From: Streptomyces vilmorinianum
Lineage (GTDB): Bacteria; Actinomycetota; Actinomycetes; Streptomycetales; Streptomycetaceae
Assembly: GCF_005517195.1 (NCBI RefSeq)
Contig: NZ_CP040244.1
Span: 4,234,001 to 4,298,000, forward strand
Reading direction: 5' to 3'
DNA length: 64,000 bases
In this document: in pieces, positions 17,243-26,354 of the stretch
How positions within the stretch are numbered: position 1 is the first letter of the stretch
How the letters are laid out: each line of letters starts with the position of its first letter
Notes under the pieces: generated by a model
The model's input: the letters and a program-made list of their open reading frames with translations, nothing else
Told to the model about the DNA's origin: nothing
The model's database searches: none
Program-made: the position numbers and the translations under genes

Positions 17243-17980
17243 ATGAACGCCGCCGACGAAGGCGGGTACCTGCTGGACTCGGCCAGCGTCATGAACGCGA
17301 AGACGACCCTCCTCGAACTCCTCGGCCGCGCCGGTGTGTTTCGGGACGAGGCCGAGGAGCTGATCGCGCTCGTCGAGGCCGGCGCTCTCGCGGGGGCACA
17401 CCGTGAGGTCGGCGAGATCGAGGGCAGCGCCCCGGAGGGGAAGGGCGAGCCGTACACCACCGGGTGGCTCGCCGGTGCCCGGGCCGTCGGCGACGCACTC
17501 CACCGCGCCGCCGAGAGCGCCCTGGGGCGCGCCGTCCAAGAGGAGGAAGAGCCGGACACCCCGCACGTCCATCCCCCGGTCGGAAGGGTGGACGTGGAGC
17601 GGGCGAAGGTGGCGGTCACCCCGCTCTACCTGTCGTTCACGCACCTCTCCGAGCTCGACCCCGAGGTGTCCCAGGAGGTCCTGTCCGCCGTTCTGGGCAC
17701 GATGAGCGCCTCGGAACGCGGCGGATACGCCGGACGGCTCGAGGAGTTCGCCGAGAGCCGGCACGCACAGCTGGCCCTGCTGTACGACCGGTACGGCCCG
17801 GGCAGCGATGTCGCGATCCACGGGCGCTACTCCCTCCTCCACTCCCCCACCAGCGTCGCCGTGCTCGAACGTCTCACCACCGAGCCGTCCGCACTGCGGG
17901 CGGAGTGGGAGCACGCCGAGCTGCCTCCCGTGTGGCTGGAAGGGCTGGCGAAGGCGTGGGGCGCCGCTCAGCCGGAGTGA
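17243..17980 (+). CDS. Hypothetical protein
   Basis: A 245-residue soluble protein starting MNAADEGGYLLDSASVMNAK, with an acidic middle (EEEEPDT, about 105) and mostly helical sequence (LDPEVSQEVLSAVLGTMSAS). I recognise no domain. GAGGAC precedes the ATG. Codon use is typical of its neighbours and the frame is long, so it is a real gene. Nothing in the context assigns a role. Confidence 0.7.
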   Translation: MNAADEGGYLLDSASVMNAKTTLLELLGRAGVFRDEAEELIALVEAGALAGAHREVGEIEGSAPEGKGEPYTTGWLAGARAVGDALHRAAESALGRAVQEEEEPDTPHVHPPVGRVDVERAKVAVTPLYLSFTHLSELDPEVSQEVLSAVLGTMSASERGGYAGRLEEFAESRHAQLALLYDRYGPGSDVAIHGRYSLLHSPTSVAVLERLTTEPSALRAEWEHAELPPVWLEGLAKAWGAAQPE

Positions 17981-18121
17981 TGCCGTTGACGTGAGTCCGC
18001 CACCGGTGGTTCTGCCGATGCCTTCGTCCCTCGTGGCCCGGACAGTGACCGGGCCTGTCAATTCCACGGCTGCCCCAGCCTCCGGTGGCAGCCGTACACG
18101 ACACGAGAGGACGACTCCGTC

Positions 18122-18985
18122 GTGAAACGACACCTCGCCGCCGCCGCGGCCCTCTGCTCCCTCACCCTGCTCGCCGCACCGGGCGCGCAGGCCGCGGACC
18201 ACCCCTACGAGCGCGGCCCGGCACCCACCGACGCCAGTATCGAGGCGCTGCGCGGCCCGTACGCCGTCGCCGGCACCAGCGTCTCCTCCCTCGCCGCCAC
18301 CGGCTTCGGCGGGGGCACCATCTACTACCCGACCTCGACCGCCGACGGCACGTTCGGCGCGGTCGTCATCTCCCCCGGGTTCACCGGGACCCAGTCCTCC
18401 ATCGCGTGGCTCGGACCGCGTCTCGCCTCCCAGGGCTTCGTCGTCTTCACGATCGACACCCTCACCACGCTCGACCAGCCGGACAGCCGGGGGCGTCAAC
18501 TCCTCGCCGCACTCGACCACCTCACCCAGCGCAGCTCCGTCCGCGACCGCGTCGACAGCAGCCGTCTCGGCGTCATGGGGCACTCGATGGGCGGTGGCGG
18601 CGCACTCGAAGCCGCCAAGACACGGCCCTCCCTGCAGGCCGCCATTCCGCTCACCGCCTGGAACACCGACAAGACCTGGCCCGAGATCCAGACGCCGACG
18701 CTGGTCGTGGGCGCGGACGGCGACACCGTCGCCCCGGTCGCCACCCACTCGGAGCCGTTCTACGAGAGCCTTCCCGGCTCGCTCGACAAGGCGTACCTGG
18801 AGCTCAACAACGCGACCCACTTCTCGCCCAACACGTCCAACACCACGATCGCGAAGTACAGCATCTCGTCGCTCAAGCGCTTCATCGACAACGACACCCG
18901 CTACGAACAGTTCCTCTGCCCGCTGCCCCGCCCCAGCCTGACCATCGAGGAGTACCGCGGCACCTGCCCCCACACCTCCTCGTGA
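18122..18985 (+). CDS. Secreted cutinase / type I PET-hydrolase-like esterase
   Basis: A 287-residue secreted alpha/beta hydrolase. Signal peptide is about residues 1-24 (cut after GAQA). The triad is S155 (GHSMGG), D201 (GADGDTVAP) and H233 (NATHF). Oxyanion and aromatic subsites F87 and M156 (SPGFTGTQSS, GHSMGG) and W180 (LTAW) correspond to the substrate-binding set of Thermobifida cutinases and LCC. A C-terminal cystine (C266, C282) is conserved. From memory of TfCut2 the similarity runs end to end, including GYTGTEASIAWLG versus GFTGTQSSIAWLG. It should hydrolyse short polyester or cutin/suberin esters; PET activity is inference. GTG start at 18122. Confidence 0.92.
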   Translation: MKRHLAAAAALCSLTLLAAPGAQAADHPYERGPAPTDASIEALRGPYAVAGTSVSSLAATGFGGGTIYYPTSTADGTFGAVVISPGFTGTQSSIAWLGPRLASQGFVVFTIDTLTTLDQPDSRGRQLLAALDHLTQRSSVRDRVDSSRLGVMGHSMGGGGALEAAKTRPSLQAAIPLTAWNTDKTWPEIQTPTLVVGADGDTVAPVATHSEPFYESLPGSLDKAYLELNNATHFSPNTSNTTIAKYSISSLKRFIDNDTRYEQFLCPLPRPSLTIEEYRGTCPHTSS

Positions 18986-19042
18986 CGCAGAGGGGTGGCG
19001 GGATCTGCTCGAACGCCTCGGACGTGCTGCTGTACTGCGCAC

Positions 19043-19363
19043 ATGGCAGATCTGAAGCGGTGCCAGGAAGGCGCGTTCGGCGTGGGCATCAGCGCCCAGT
19101 CGGCGGGGGCGGAGCGGTTGTGCCTGCACCGGCTGGTGATGCCCGCCGGGACGCGCGGCCGCCCTCATCTGCACGAGGGACACGAGTCGGCCACCTTCGT
19201 CCAGTCCGACCAGGTGGAGGTGTGGCACGGGCAGGATCTGGCCGAGGACATGGTCTGTCTGGTCGCGCGGACCGATCCCGACGAGCAGGAAGGCGTCCGT
19301 CTGCTGGAGCTCCCGGTGCGCCTCGCCTCCAGGGTCGGGCCGCTGCCCGTCGGGGCCGGCTGA
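19043..19363 (+). pseudogene. Cupin-domain protein with internal deletion
   Basis: The 106-residue frame has the first cupin motif (RPHLHEGHESATF, then VEVWHGQDLAEDM) but passes straight to VARTDPDEQEGVRLLELP. In normal members of this family about 30 residues with the second metal-binding motif (GDFxxIPPGxPH-type) stand between. The loss is in frame, so a shortened product may be made, but it would lack half of the metal site. The intact family is about 130-140 residues. Confidence 0.7.
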
Positions 19364-19456
19364 CCATGGGGTGAACCGGTGGAACCGGGTGAACCCTCCG
19401 ATACGGAGAGAACTCGCGTCTCCGGGGCGGTCCGCACCCCCCGGAGACGCGGGACG

Positions 19457-22447
19457 TCACCTCAGTTGTTCGAGCAGACTCTCCGCTCGCGTCGTGATGT
19501 CGGCCGCGGCAGGGCCTTCGAGCGTGCCGAGTTCGGTGACGAGCGTGGTCAACCGGGCGATGCCGCTCTCCGTACGGCCCAGCTCCTGTTCCGTCCACGC
19601 CGCGTAGGCCACGCACTGGAAGCGCTCGTGGAGTGCGTCCGCTCCGAACTCCGCGTAGAGCGCGGCGGCCTGGTCGAGGAGGAGGACCATCTGCTCGCGG
19701 GTGGCCCGCCCCTCCGGTGAGGGCCGGCCCTCCTCACCCTCGTCCTCACCCTCACCTTCGTCCTCGTCCTCGTCCTCAAGCTCGTCCTGGAGCAGCCGGG
19801 CGAGCTGCTGCCAGGTCTGGGCCCGCTCGTACCGCATCCCGGCCTCGTCGGAGTCGTCGACGACGGAGAGTGCCTCCTCCATCAGGGCACGCGCGCGGGT
19901 GAACCCGTCGCCGGACTCCTCGTCCTCCGCCGCCAGCCATGCCAGCGAGCGCAGCACCCGCGCCTCGGCCACCGGGTTGCCGCCCGCTCGCCGCCAACGC
20001 TCAAGGGACCGCCCGTAGGCGGCTTCGGCCTCCGCGTGCAGTCCGCCGTCGGCGAGTGCCTCCGCGGCCGAGTGGGCGAGACCGGCCTCGAACCGGGGGT
20101 CGTCCCATCTCTTGGCGGTCTCCGCGGCCAGCAGATACTGCTCGGCGGCGGCGCGCGGGTCGTGCAGCTCCCGCAGCAGTCCACCGAGCAGCTCCCTGGC
20201 CTGTACGCCCTCCCCCTCGCCGTGCTCCACCAGGTCCGGCAGCGCGGACTGGAGCACCTCCGTGGCCTCGGCGGTGCGCTCGGCCGCCGCGTACGCCCGT
20301 GCGAGGAGCAGCCTCGCGCGGGCCCCGGCCGTCGCCGCGAGTCCGGCCTCGTCGAGCCAGTGCGTCGCGTCGAGGGCGAGCAGCGCCGCCTCCTCGGCAT
20401 GGTCGCCCCGGCGGAGCAGGATGTCCGCGAGGGTCAGCCGTACGCCGGCCTGGTCGGCCCCTTCGGTCAGCTCGGCGGCGTGAGCGAGCGCGGTACGGGC
20501 GGTGGACTCGGCGTCGTCCAGTTGTCCGCGCGCGGCCAGCACGCTCGCCTGCAGGGACAGCGGTTCCACCGCGTCCCAGGGCTGCTCCGCGGCCAGGAGG
20601 CGTCGCGCCGCCGAGGTGAGCAGCGGCGCCGCCCGGTCGAGGTCGTCCACCGCGAGAGCCAGCTTGGCCAGCATCAGTTCGGCGTCGGCGAGCAGGTCGG
20701 CCGCGCTCCCCGGGCCGGCCGTCAGGGCCGCCGTCTCGTCGCCGTACGCGGCGACGAGGCCCTCCAGCTCGGCGACCAGGCGGGTGTCCACGGGCGATGC
20801 CGGCCCGTCCGTCGCGCGCTCGCGCAGGTACGACTCGATCCGCAGGGTGGTGAGTTCGGACCCGACGAGGCGCCGCAGGCGTTCCGGGTCGTTCTCGTCG
20901 AGTGCCTGCGCCGCCCGCGCGGCGGCGCCGAGCAGCTCCCGTACCTCGTCGGGTTCGGCGTCGAACTGGGCGGCGGATCCGGCGACTCCGAGCTGCGCGT
21001 GGGCCGCCCGGCTGTGCTGTCCGGCCGCGCGGTAGGAGGCGGCCGCCTCCGCGTACAGGGCGCGGGCCGCCGGGTCGCCGGTACGCGCCGCGGTCGCGGC
21101 CCGGTGCGCGAGCAGGTCTCCGGCGAGTGCCGGGTCGGAGAGGTCGGCGCCGTCCGCGCCCCCCTGGCCGGTCTCGGCGAGCCGGGCCACCCGCGCCCAC
21201 AGGGCCTCGGTGGACGGATGCCCCTGCTGCCGGGCCGCGCGGGCGCGGTCGAGGAGCGCGGTGAACTCCGCGTCCGTACCGTCCTCTCCGGTGCCGCGGG
21301 CGGCGGTCGGACGTGCCGCGCTCGCGGACGGCAGCTCCGCGCTGCGCACGCCCAGGGGAAGCGCCGCGACCAGTGGCTGCTGTCCGATCCGGTCGACCAG
21401 ACGCCGGGAGACGAGCGCCGTCCCGTTGCGTGCGTCGAAGCGGGCGGCGATGCCCGTGGCCTCGGCGTACAGCAGCTCGTACAGCTCCTTCACGGTGCGG
21501 TTCGTCCCCTGGTGGGAGACGGTGGGGCCGTCCCCGTGTCCCAGGTCGGTGAGCCGGCGCAGCAGGACGAGCACGCCCCCGGCGAACTCCATCTGCGATT
21601 CGACGTCCGCGAGCGGGCCGAGGTGGGCGGCGTGCTCGGCGAGGATCTCGAGGCCGCGTGACTCGTTCCCGGTCAGGGCGCAGAACTCGATGTGCTCGCC
21701 GACCGAGCGGAGCAGGCTCTCCTTGCCGCGGACCATGCGGTATCCCCGGAGGTGGTACGAGCGGGCCTCGTCGCCGCGGCCGAGGCGGACCAGGGGCAGC
21801 AGGGAGAGCGCGAGGACCCGGTGGGGCTCCTCCATGCACGACCGGCCACCGGAGAGCACGGGCTCCCAGACCTCGATGGCCTTGGCGTCGTCGCCCTTGC
21901 GCGCCCAGTACCAGCCCTGGGTGTTGGTCTCGCAGGCGTGGCAGTCGCTCATCGTGTCACGCTCGGCGGCCGCCCAGCCGGCGATGGCCCGCTCCATCCG
22001 GGCCTGGTCGCCGGTCGCGTCGGCCAGATGGAACTCGGCCTGCCGCACGGCCCGTTCGCTGTAGCCGGCCAGTCGGTAGCGGCGCTCCATGTCCGTCAGC
22101 CAGCCGTCCACCGCGGTGAGCGGGATCTCGGGGGACTCGACGATCCGTCCGGCGACCCACTTGAAGCGCCAGAACAGACGGTGCACCTCGTGGGCGCCGA
22201 AGGAGCCCGGGTCGCGGTCGTACTCCTGGAGCAGCCGGGCGAAGGGGACCACCATCTTGGTGCGCTCCGCGCTGTACTCGTACGCCTCGATCATGCCGAC
22301 GAGCGCTCGGCGGAACAGCTCGCGGTCGCCGGTGGCCTCGGCGGCCGCGCCGAGCGCCTCCGCGTGGGTGTTGCGCGCCGTCCCGTACGGGGCCCGGGCG
22401 TTCTCGTCGAGCGCGCGGTGGATCTCCTCGGGGGTCAGGGTGGTCAC
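19457..22447 (-). CDS. Giant TPR-repeat protein coupled to HSP90
   Basis: A 996-residue, almost wholly helical protein: an N-terminal domain (LTPEEIHRALDENARAPYG, with a CHACETNTQG Cys pair near residue 170) and many tetratricopeptide-like helical pairs (AAEQYLLAAETAKRWDDPRFEAG, AEAAYGRSLERWRRAG). Near residues 905-920 is an acidic tract (DELEDEDEDEGEGEDEGEEG). The GTG start at 22447 overlaps the stop of the HSP90 gene (GTGA), so they are co-translated. In eukaryotes TPR co-chaperones dock on HSP90, which suggests a co-chaperone or client adaptor; this is inference. The frame stays open upstream to 23758 only because it runs antisense-like through the HSP90 gene. Confidence 0.85.
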   Translation of the reverse strand: MTTLTPEEIHRALDENARAPYGTARNTHAEALGAAAEATGDRELFRRALVGMIEAYEYSAERTKMVVPFARLLQEYDRDPGSFGAHEVHRLFWRFKWVAGRIVESPEIPLTAVDGWLTDMERRYRLAGYSERAVRQAEFHLADATGDQARMERAIAGWAAAERDTMSDCHACETNTQGWYWARKGDDAKAIEVWEPVLSGGRSCMEEPHRVLALSLLPLVRLGRGDEARSYHLRGYRMVRGKESLLRSVGEHIEFCALTGNESRGLEILAEHAAHLGPLADVESQMEFAGGVLVLLRRLTDLGHGDGPTVSHQGTNRTVKELYELLYAEATGIAARFDARNGTALVSRRLVDRIGQQPLVAALPLGVRSAELPSASAARPTAARGTGEDGTDAEFTALLDRARAARQQGHPSTEALWARVARLAETGQGGADGADLSDPALAGDLLAHRAATAARTGDPAARALYAEAAASYRAAGQHSRAAHAQLGVAGSAAQFDAEPDEVRELLGAAARAAQALDENDPERLRRLVGSELTTLRIESYLRERATDGPASPVDTRLVAELEGLVAAYGDETAALTAGPGSAADLLADAELMLAKLALAVDDLDRAAPLLTSAARRLLAAEQPWDAVEPLSLQASVLAARGQLDDAESTARTALAHAAELTEGADQAGVRLTLADILLRRGDHAEEAALLALDATHWLDEAGLAATAGARARLLLARAYAAAERTAEATEVLQSALPDLVEHGEGEGVQARELLGGLLRELHDPRAAAEQYLLAAETAKRWDDPRFEAGLAHSAAEALADGGLHAEAEAAYGRSLERWRRAGGNPVAEARVLRSLAWLAAEDEESGDGFTRARALMEEALSVVDDSDEAGMRYERAQTWQQLARLLQDELEDEDEDEGEGEDEGEEGRPSPEGRATREQMVLLLDQAAALYAEFGADALHERFQCVAYAAWTEQELGRTESGIARLTTLVTELGTLEGPAAADITTRAESLLEQLR

Positions 22448-24309
22448 TTCTGGTTCTCCTGGGGGTTCGCGGCGGCGGTGGAGTGGGTCGCCCATTCCAG
22501 GAGACCGAGGAAGGCCCGGTTGAGCAGGGCGGAGTCGGCGGGGCGCAGGGGCCGCTGCGACATCAGCAGGGCCTGGCCGTACAGCGACTCGACGGCGGTG
22601 CCGGTGAGTTCGTCGTCGGGCAGCCCGGCGATCCGGCGGATCAGCGGGTTGTTGTGGTTCAGGACGAGCCGTGCGCGGGGTGCCGAGCCGCGCAGGGAGC
22701 CGAGGATGTCGCTCCACAGCGAGTCGGCGTTCTCCTGGGCGGTGGCCCGGTCCCGCTCGTGCCGCGCCTGGCGGTCGTCCAGGAACAGGGCGGGCACGCT
22801 CACCGGCTGGAACGCGCGCAGCGCCACGTCGCAGCCGTGCGGGTCCAGGCGGGTGCGGGCGGTGGCGAGGAAGCGCGCGAGGGCCAGCTCGGCGGTGGTG
22901 GAGACCGGGTCCAGTCGGTCGGTGACGGCTCCCGCGTCGAGTTCGGTGACCTTCACCCCGGGCCGCACGGCGGGCAGCAGAGCGAGCAGTTCGGCGTCGT
23001 AGGTATAGCCGGCGTTGACGACACCGAGGCCGTGAGCGGCGGCGATCGGGGCGATCTGCCGGAACTCCTCCACGGTGCGGGTGAAGTGGATCTCGTCGTG
23101 CGCGGCGGCGAACTCCTCCAGGTTGAGCTGCCCGTCGCTGGTCTCGAAGGGCAGCCAGGGCAGCATGAGCTCGAAGAGCTCCGCGTCGTGGCGCGCCAGG
23201 GACTTCACGCCGAGGTGGTGGACGCGCAGGAAGGCCGCGAGCCGTTGCGGGTCGCCCGCGGCGAGCTCGGCCAGCCACTGCCGGACGCGGGCGCCGAGCG
23301 CGTCGCGAACGGCGGCGAGCGTCTCGTCGTCGTACAGGTTCTCGCGCGAGGCGGTGGGCCGCAGCGAGTCCGTGTCCACCACGGCCCGTACGAAGAAGGC
23401 CCAGTCGGGCAGCAGGTTGCTCGCGTGGTCGGTGAGCAGCATGCCCTTGAGGTAGGCGCGGTGCCCGGCCCTGTGCGCGGGGCTGGTCGGCTCCGGCAGG
23501 ACGTACGCCACTCCGCGTACTCCGGCGACCGGCAGGTCGAGGTCGATCGTGTCGAGCGGGGTGAATCCGAAGACGCGCGCGCAGTGCCCGGCGAGCGCCA
23601 CGCGGCGGGCGGCCGGGGTCGGGTAGGCGCGGTCCCAGACGGCGGGGCGGTCGGTGACCGGGCGCTCGTCGCCGTCCGCGCCGGCGAAGGTGATGTCGTA
23701 CGGGAGCAGGGAGCCGAAGTCCTGGGCCAGTTCCTCGACGCGGGAGGGCTCCATCCACTCACCGGCGCCGGGGCGCGCCTCCAGGTACACGGTGGTGCCG
23801 GGCTCGGGGCGGGCCTCGTCGGGCAGCACCCGGACCGTGTACGAGCCGTCGTCGGAGGCGAGCCACTCCACCGGCGCGGCGCCGGGGGTGCGTGCGGACC
23901 GGCTGACCACCCTGATCCGGCGTGCCACCACGAAGCAGGCGAGCAGGCCGATGCCGAACTGGCCGAGGAACTCGCGGCGTGCCGACTCCAGTCCGTGCTC
24001 GCCACCGCGCTTGGAGCTGCGGCCGATGGTGGCGAGCAGGGTGTGGACCTCGTCGGACGTCAGACCGATGCCGCTGTCCTCGATGGAGACCGTGCCGTCG
24101 GCGGCGTGGAGCCGGATGCGGATCCGCGCGGCGGGGTCGAGGGCCTGCCGGGCGGTGACGGCGTCCACGGCGTTCTGCAGCAGCTCGCGGACGTAGACCC
24201 GGGGGCTGGAGTAGAGATGGTGGGACAACAGGTCGACCAGCCCGCGCAGATCGACCTGGAAGCTGTTGACGTCCGGCGCCGTCTCGTGGTCCGGGGTGGC
24301 GGAAGTCAT
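22444..24309 (-). CDS. HSP90 family molecular chaperone ATPase
   Basis: A 621-residue HSP90/HtpG-type protein with the GHKL ATP site: RELLQNAVDAV (N box, about residues 41-51), EDSGIGLT (about 77-84), and GQFGIGLLACF (about 115-125, lid end). The middle domain (AYLKGMLLTDHASNLLPDWAFF and SRENLYDDETL) is clear; the C-terminal third is divergent from E. coli HtpG. The catalytic Arg of the middle domain is probably in the SRENL segment. ATP-driven client remodelling is expected. The C-terminus ends NQK, without a eukaryotic MEEVD-type TPR anchor. No CIRCE or HAIR element is visible before the ATG at 24309. Confidence 0.92.
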   Translation of the reverse strand: MTSATPDHETAPDVNSFQVDLRGLVDLLSHHLYSSPRVYVRELLQNAVDAVTARQALDPAARIRIRLHAADGTVSIEDSGIGLTSDEVHTLLATIGRSSKRGGEHGLESARREFLGQFGIGLLACFVVARRIRVVSRSARTPGAAPVEWLASDDGSYTVRVLPDEARPEPGTTVYLEARPGAGEWMEPSRVEELAQDFGSLLPYDITFAGADGDERPVTDRPAVWDRAYPTPAARRVALAGHCARVFGFTPLDTIDLDLPVAGVRGVAYVLPEPTSPAHRAGHRAYLKGMLLTDHASNLLPDWAFFVRAVVDTDSLRPTASRENLYDDETLAAVRDALGARVRQWLAELAAGDPQRLAAFLRVHHLGVKSLARHDAELFELMLPWLPFETSDGQLNLEEFAAAHDEIHFTRTVEEFRQIAPIAAAHGLGVVNAGYTYDAELLALLPAVRPGVKVTELDAGAVTDRLDPVSTTAELALARFLATARTRLDPHGCDVALRAFQPVSVPALFLDDRQARHERDRATAQENADSLWSDILGSLRGSAPRARLVLNHNNPLIRRIAGLPDDELTGTAVESLYGQALLMSQRPLRPADSALLNRAFLGLLEWATHSTAAANPQENQK

Positions 24310-24506
24310 GGTGCATCACCTCGTGTGTGCGCATGGGTGAACAAGCGACCTCGAGGACCCCCCCTCATAGATCGCGAACTGAGACACAGAGTAAGGGCCG
24401 CCACGGACAGTCGCCTCGGAGATATGCGCGGTCCGCACGGCCCTTCCCTCCGTTCCGACCAGTCGGTACGTTGCGGTGGAGTCGCCCGAGCGCCCTGGAG
24501 GACGTC

Positions 24507-25691
24507 ATGCACGAGCCCGAGCATCACGCTTCGCCCGCCCCCGTGATCGAGGGCCACTGCGACCCCCGCTTCGGCGCGGTACGGGACGCCTTCGCGTCCA
24601 ACTTCCGCGAGCGGGACGAGCTCGGCGCCGCGGTGACGGTCCAGATCCACGGCGAGACCGTGGTGGACCTGTGGGGCGGCTGGGCGGACGCCGCCCGCAC
24701 GTGCCGCTGGGAACGCGACACGCTGGTCAACGTCTGGTCCACGACCAAGGGCGTGACCGCGCTCTGCGCCCACCTGCTGGCGGACCGCGGGCTGCTCGAT
24801 CTCGACGCTCCGGTCGCCGCGTACTGGCCCGAGTTCGGCGCGGCCGGCAAGGAGGCGCTTCCCGTACGCCACCTCCTCTCCCACCGCGCGGGTCTGGCGG
24901 GTCTGCGGGAGCCGCTGACCCTCGAGGAGTTCTACGACTGGGAGGTGACGACCGCCCGGCTGGCCGCGACGGAGCCGTGGTGGGAGCCCGGCACCCGGTC
25001 CGGCTACCACGCGATGACGTACGGCTTCCTGGTCGGCGAGGTGATCCGGCGCATCACCGGCCGGCTGCCCAGCGCCTTCCTCCGCGACGAGATCACCGGC
25101 CCTCTGGACGTCGACTTCACCATCGGGCTGCCCGAGAAGGAGGCGGACCGGGCGGCGGAGCTGGTGCATCCGCGCGCCGCCTCGGCCGGCGAACAGGCTG
25201 CGGTCTTCGCCCAGTTGGCGCCCGCGGCGCAGGCCGCCCTGGCCAACCCGCTCGTCGGTGCCGCGCAGGCCAACAGCCCCGAGTGGCGCGCCGCCGAGCT
25301 GCCTGCGGCGAACGGGCACGGAACGGCCCGCGCGGTCGCCACGCTGTACGGGGTCTTCGCCGGGCGAGGCCGGTCGGGAGACCACCGCGTCCTCTCCGAG
25401 CAGGCCGCGGAACGCGCGCGTGAGGGACAGGGAGCCTGTCGGGACCTGATGCTGGGCGCGGGCTTCGCCCATGACACGGAGTGCGCCCTCGGCCTCTGGC
25501 TCAGCGGCCCCAACTCCTCCTACGGCCCCAACCCCCGGGCCTTCGGACACGACGGTTTCGGTGGCTCCTGCGGCCTGGCGGACCCGGAATCGGGCGTCTC
25601 GCTGGGCTACGTGATGAACCGCATGGGGCCCGACATCGCGGACGACCCTCGCAAAATGGCCCTGGTCGAGGCGGTGTACGCGGCGCTCTGA
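24507..25691 (+). CDS. Serine beta-lactamase-fold esterase (class C / EstB-like)
   Basis: A 394-residue beta-lactamase-fold serine hydrolase. Motif 1 is S78-T-T-K81 (VWSTTKG), motif 2 is a Tyr near GYHAMTYGFLVG, and the third strand motif is GHDGFGG. No signal peptide is seen, which argues for a cytoplasmic esterase such as EstB rather than a beta-lactamase. GGAGG lies just before ATG 24507. It is divergent from the HSP90 gene. Substrate unknown. Confidence 0.85.
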   Translation: MHEPEHHASPAPVIEGHCDPRFGAVRDAFASNFRERDELGAAVTVQIHGETVVDLWGGWADAARTCRWERDTLVNVWSTTKGVTALCAHLLADRGLLDLDAPVAAYWPEFGAAGKEALPVRHLLSHRAGLAGLREPLTLEEFYDWEVTTARLAATEPWWEPGTRSGYHAMTYGFLVGEVIRRITGRLPSAFLRDEITGPLDVDFTIGLPEKEADRAAELVHPRAASAGEQAAVFAQLAPAAQAALANPLVGAAQANSPEWRAAELPAANGHGTARAVATLYGVFAGRGRSGDHRVLSEQAAERAREGQGACRDLMLGAGFAHDTECALGLWLSGPNSSYGPNPRAFGHDGFGGSCGLADPESGVSLGYVMNRMGPDIADDPRKMALVEAVYAAL

Positions 25692-26354
25692 CGTCGGCGC
25701 ACACGGGGTGGGCTCCCGACGGCGACGGGAAGGCGGCGGGAACCGGACACCCGGCCCGCTGGGGCGAAGGGGCACGATTGCGGCATTGGGAGGTGCCGGC
25801 GTCCGGACCACTGCCCCCTGGACGCCCCCTCTTCCGAGGCAACGCGGACCGGGCACCCTCACGGCCCCGGCCGAGGCGGCACGGGGAAGTGTGCGCCCGC
25901 TACTCCTTCGCGACGCCGACCGGGGCCCTGTCCGCCGGGGTGCCGGTGGTGGCCGTGCACGAGGCGCGGGGGCGGGGTGCCTCGGGGGTTGAACTGGAGA
26001 ATCGGTACGAGTCCCTCCGCTTTCTCGCCTCACACCACGGCCCCCGACCCCGGGCCCATCAGCACCTCCTGAAAGTACGTCAGCAAAGTCCGGTAAGCGT
26101 TTGCACTCCACTCTCCGCTCGCGTCGGCCACGGAGGGACCTCCACCCGCCCCCGGCGCCCACACGACTTTGGACCACATGGACGCGCGTAGATCGGCCGA
26201 AAGGCGTTCTTGCCGCGGGCACCGTCCGGATTCGAGGATTCCCCCCATCGAGATTGACAGGTTCATGTCGGAGCACCCTCCGACCCGGCCCTGTCGACCC
26301 CGTTTCAAGGGCCCGCCCACCCAGCGAGCCCCCAATCCCCCACCGGAGGATGCA
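25692..26354. other. Intergenic region, no gene recognised
   Basis: About 660 bases. Frames cross it on both strands but none shows family sequence, and codon use is irregular. A plus-strand segment near 25900-26020 (CARYSFATPTGALSAGVPVVAVHE) looks mildly protein-like and could be a remnant. The last 250 bases should hold the protease promoter. Confidence 0.45.

Noticed and set aside
22448..23758. Long minus-strand extension of the TPR gene into the HSP90 gene (1433-residue reading)
   Set aside because: Arg/Pro/Ala-rich shadow of the HSP90 frame; the coupled GTG at 22447 gives a proper start.
24310..24506. CIRCE or HAIR heat-shock operator before the HSP90 gene
   Set aside because: Neither TTAGCACTC nor CTTGAGT-type inverted repeats found by eye.
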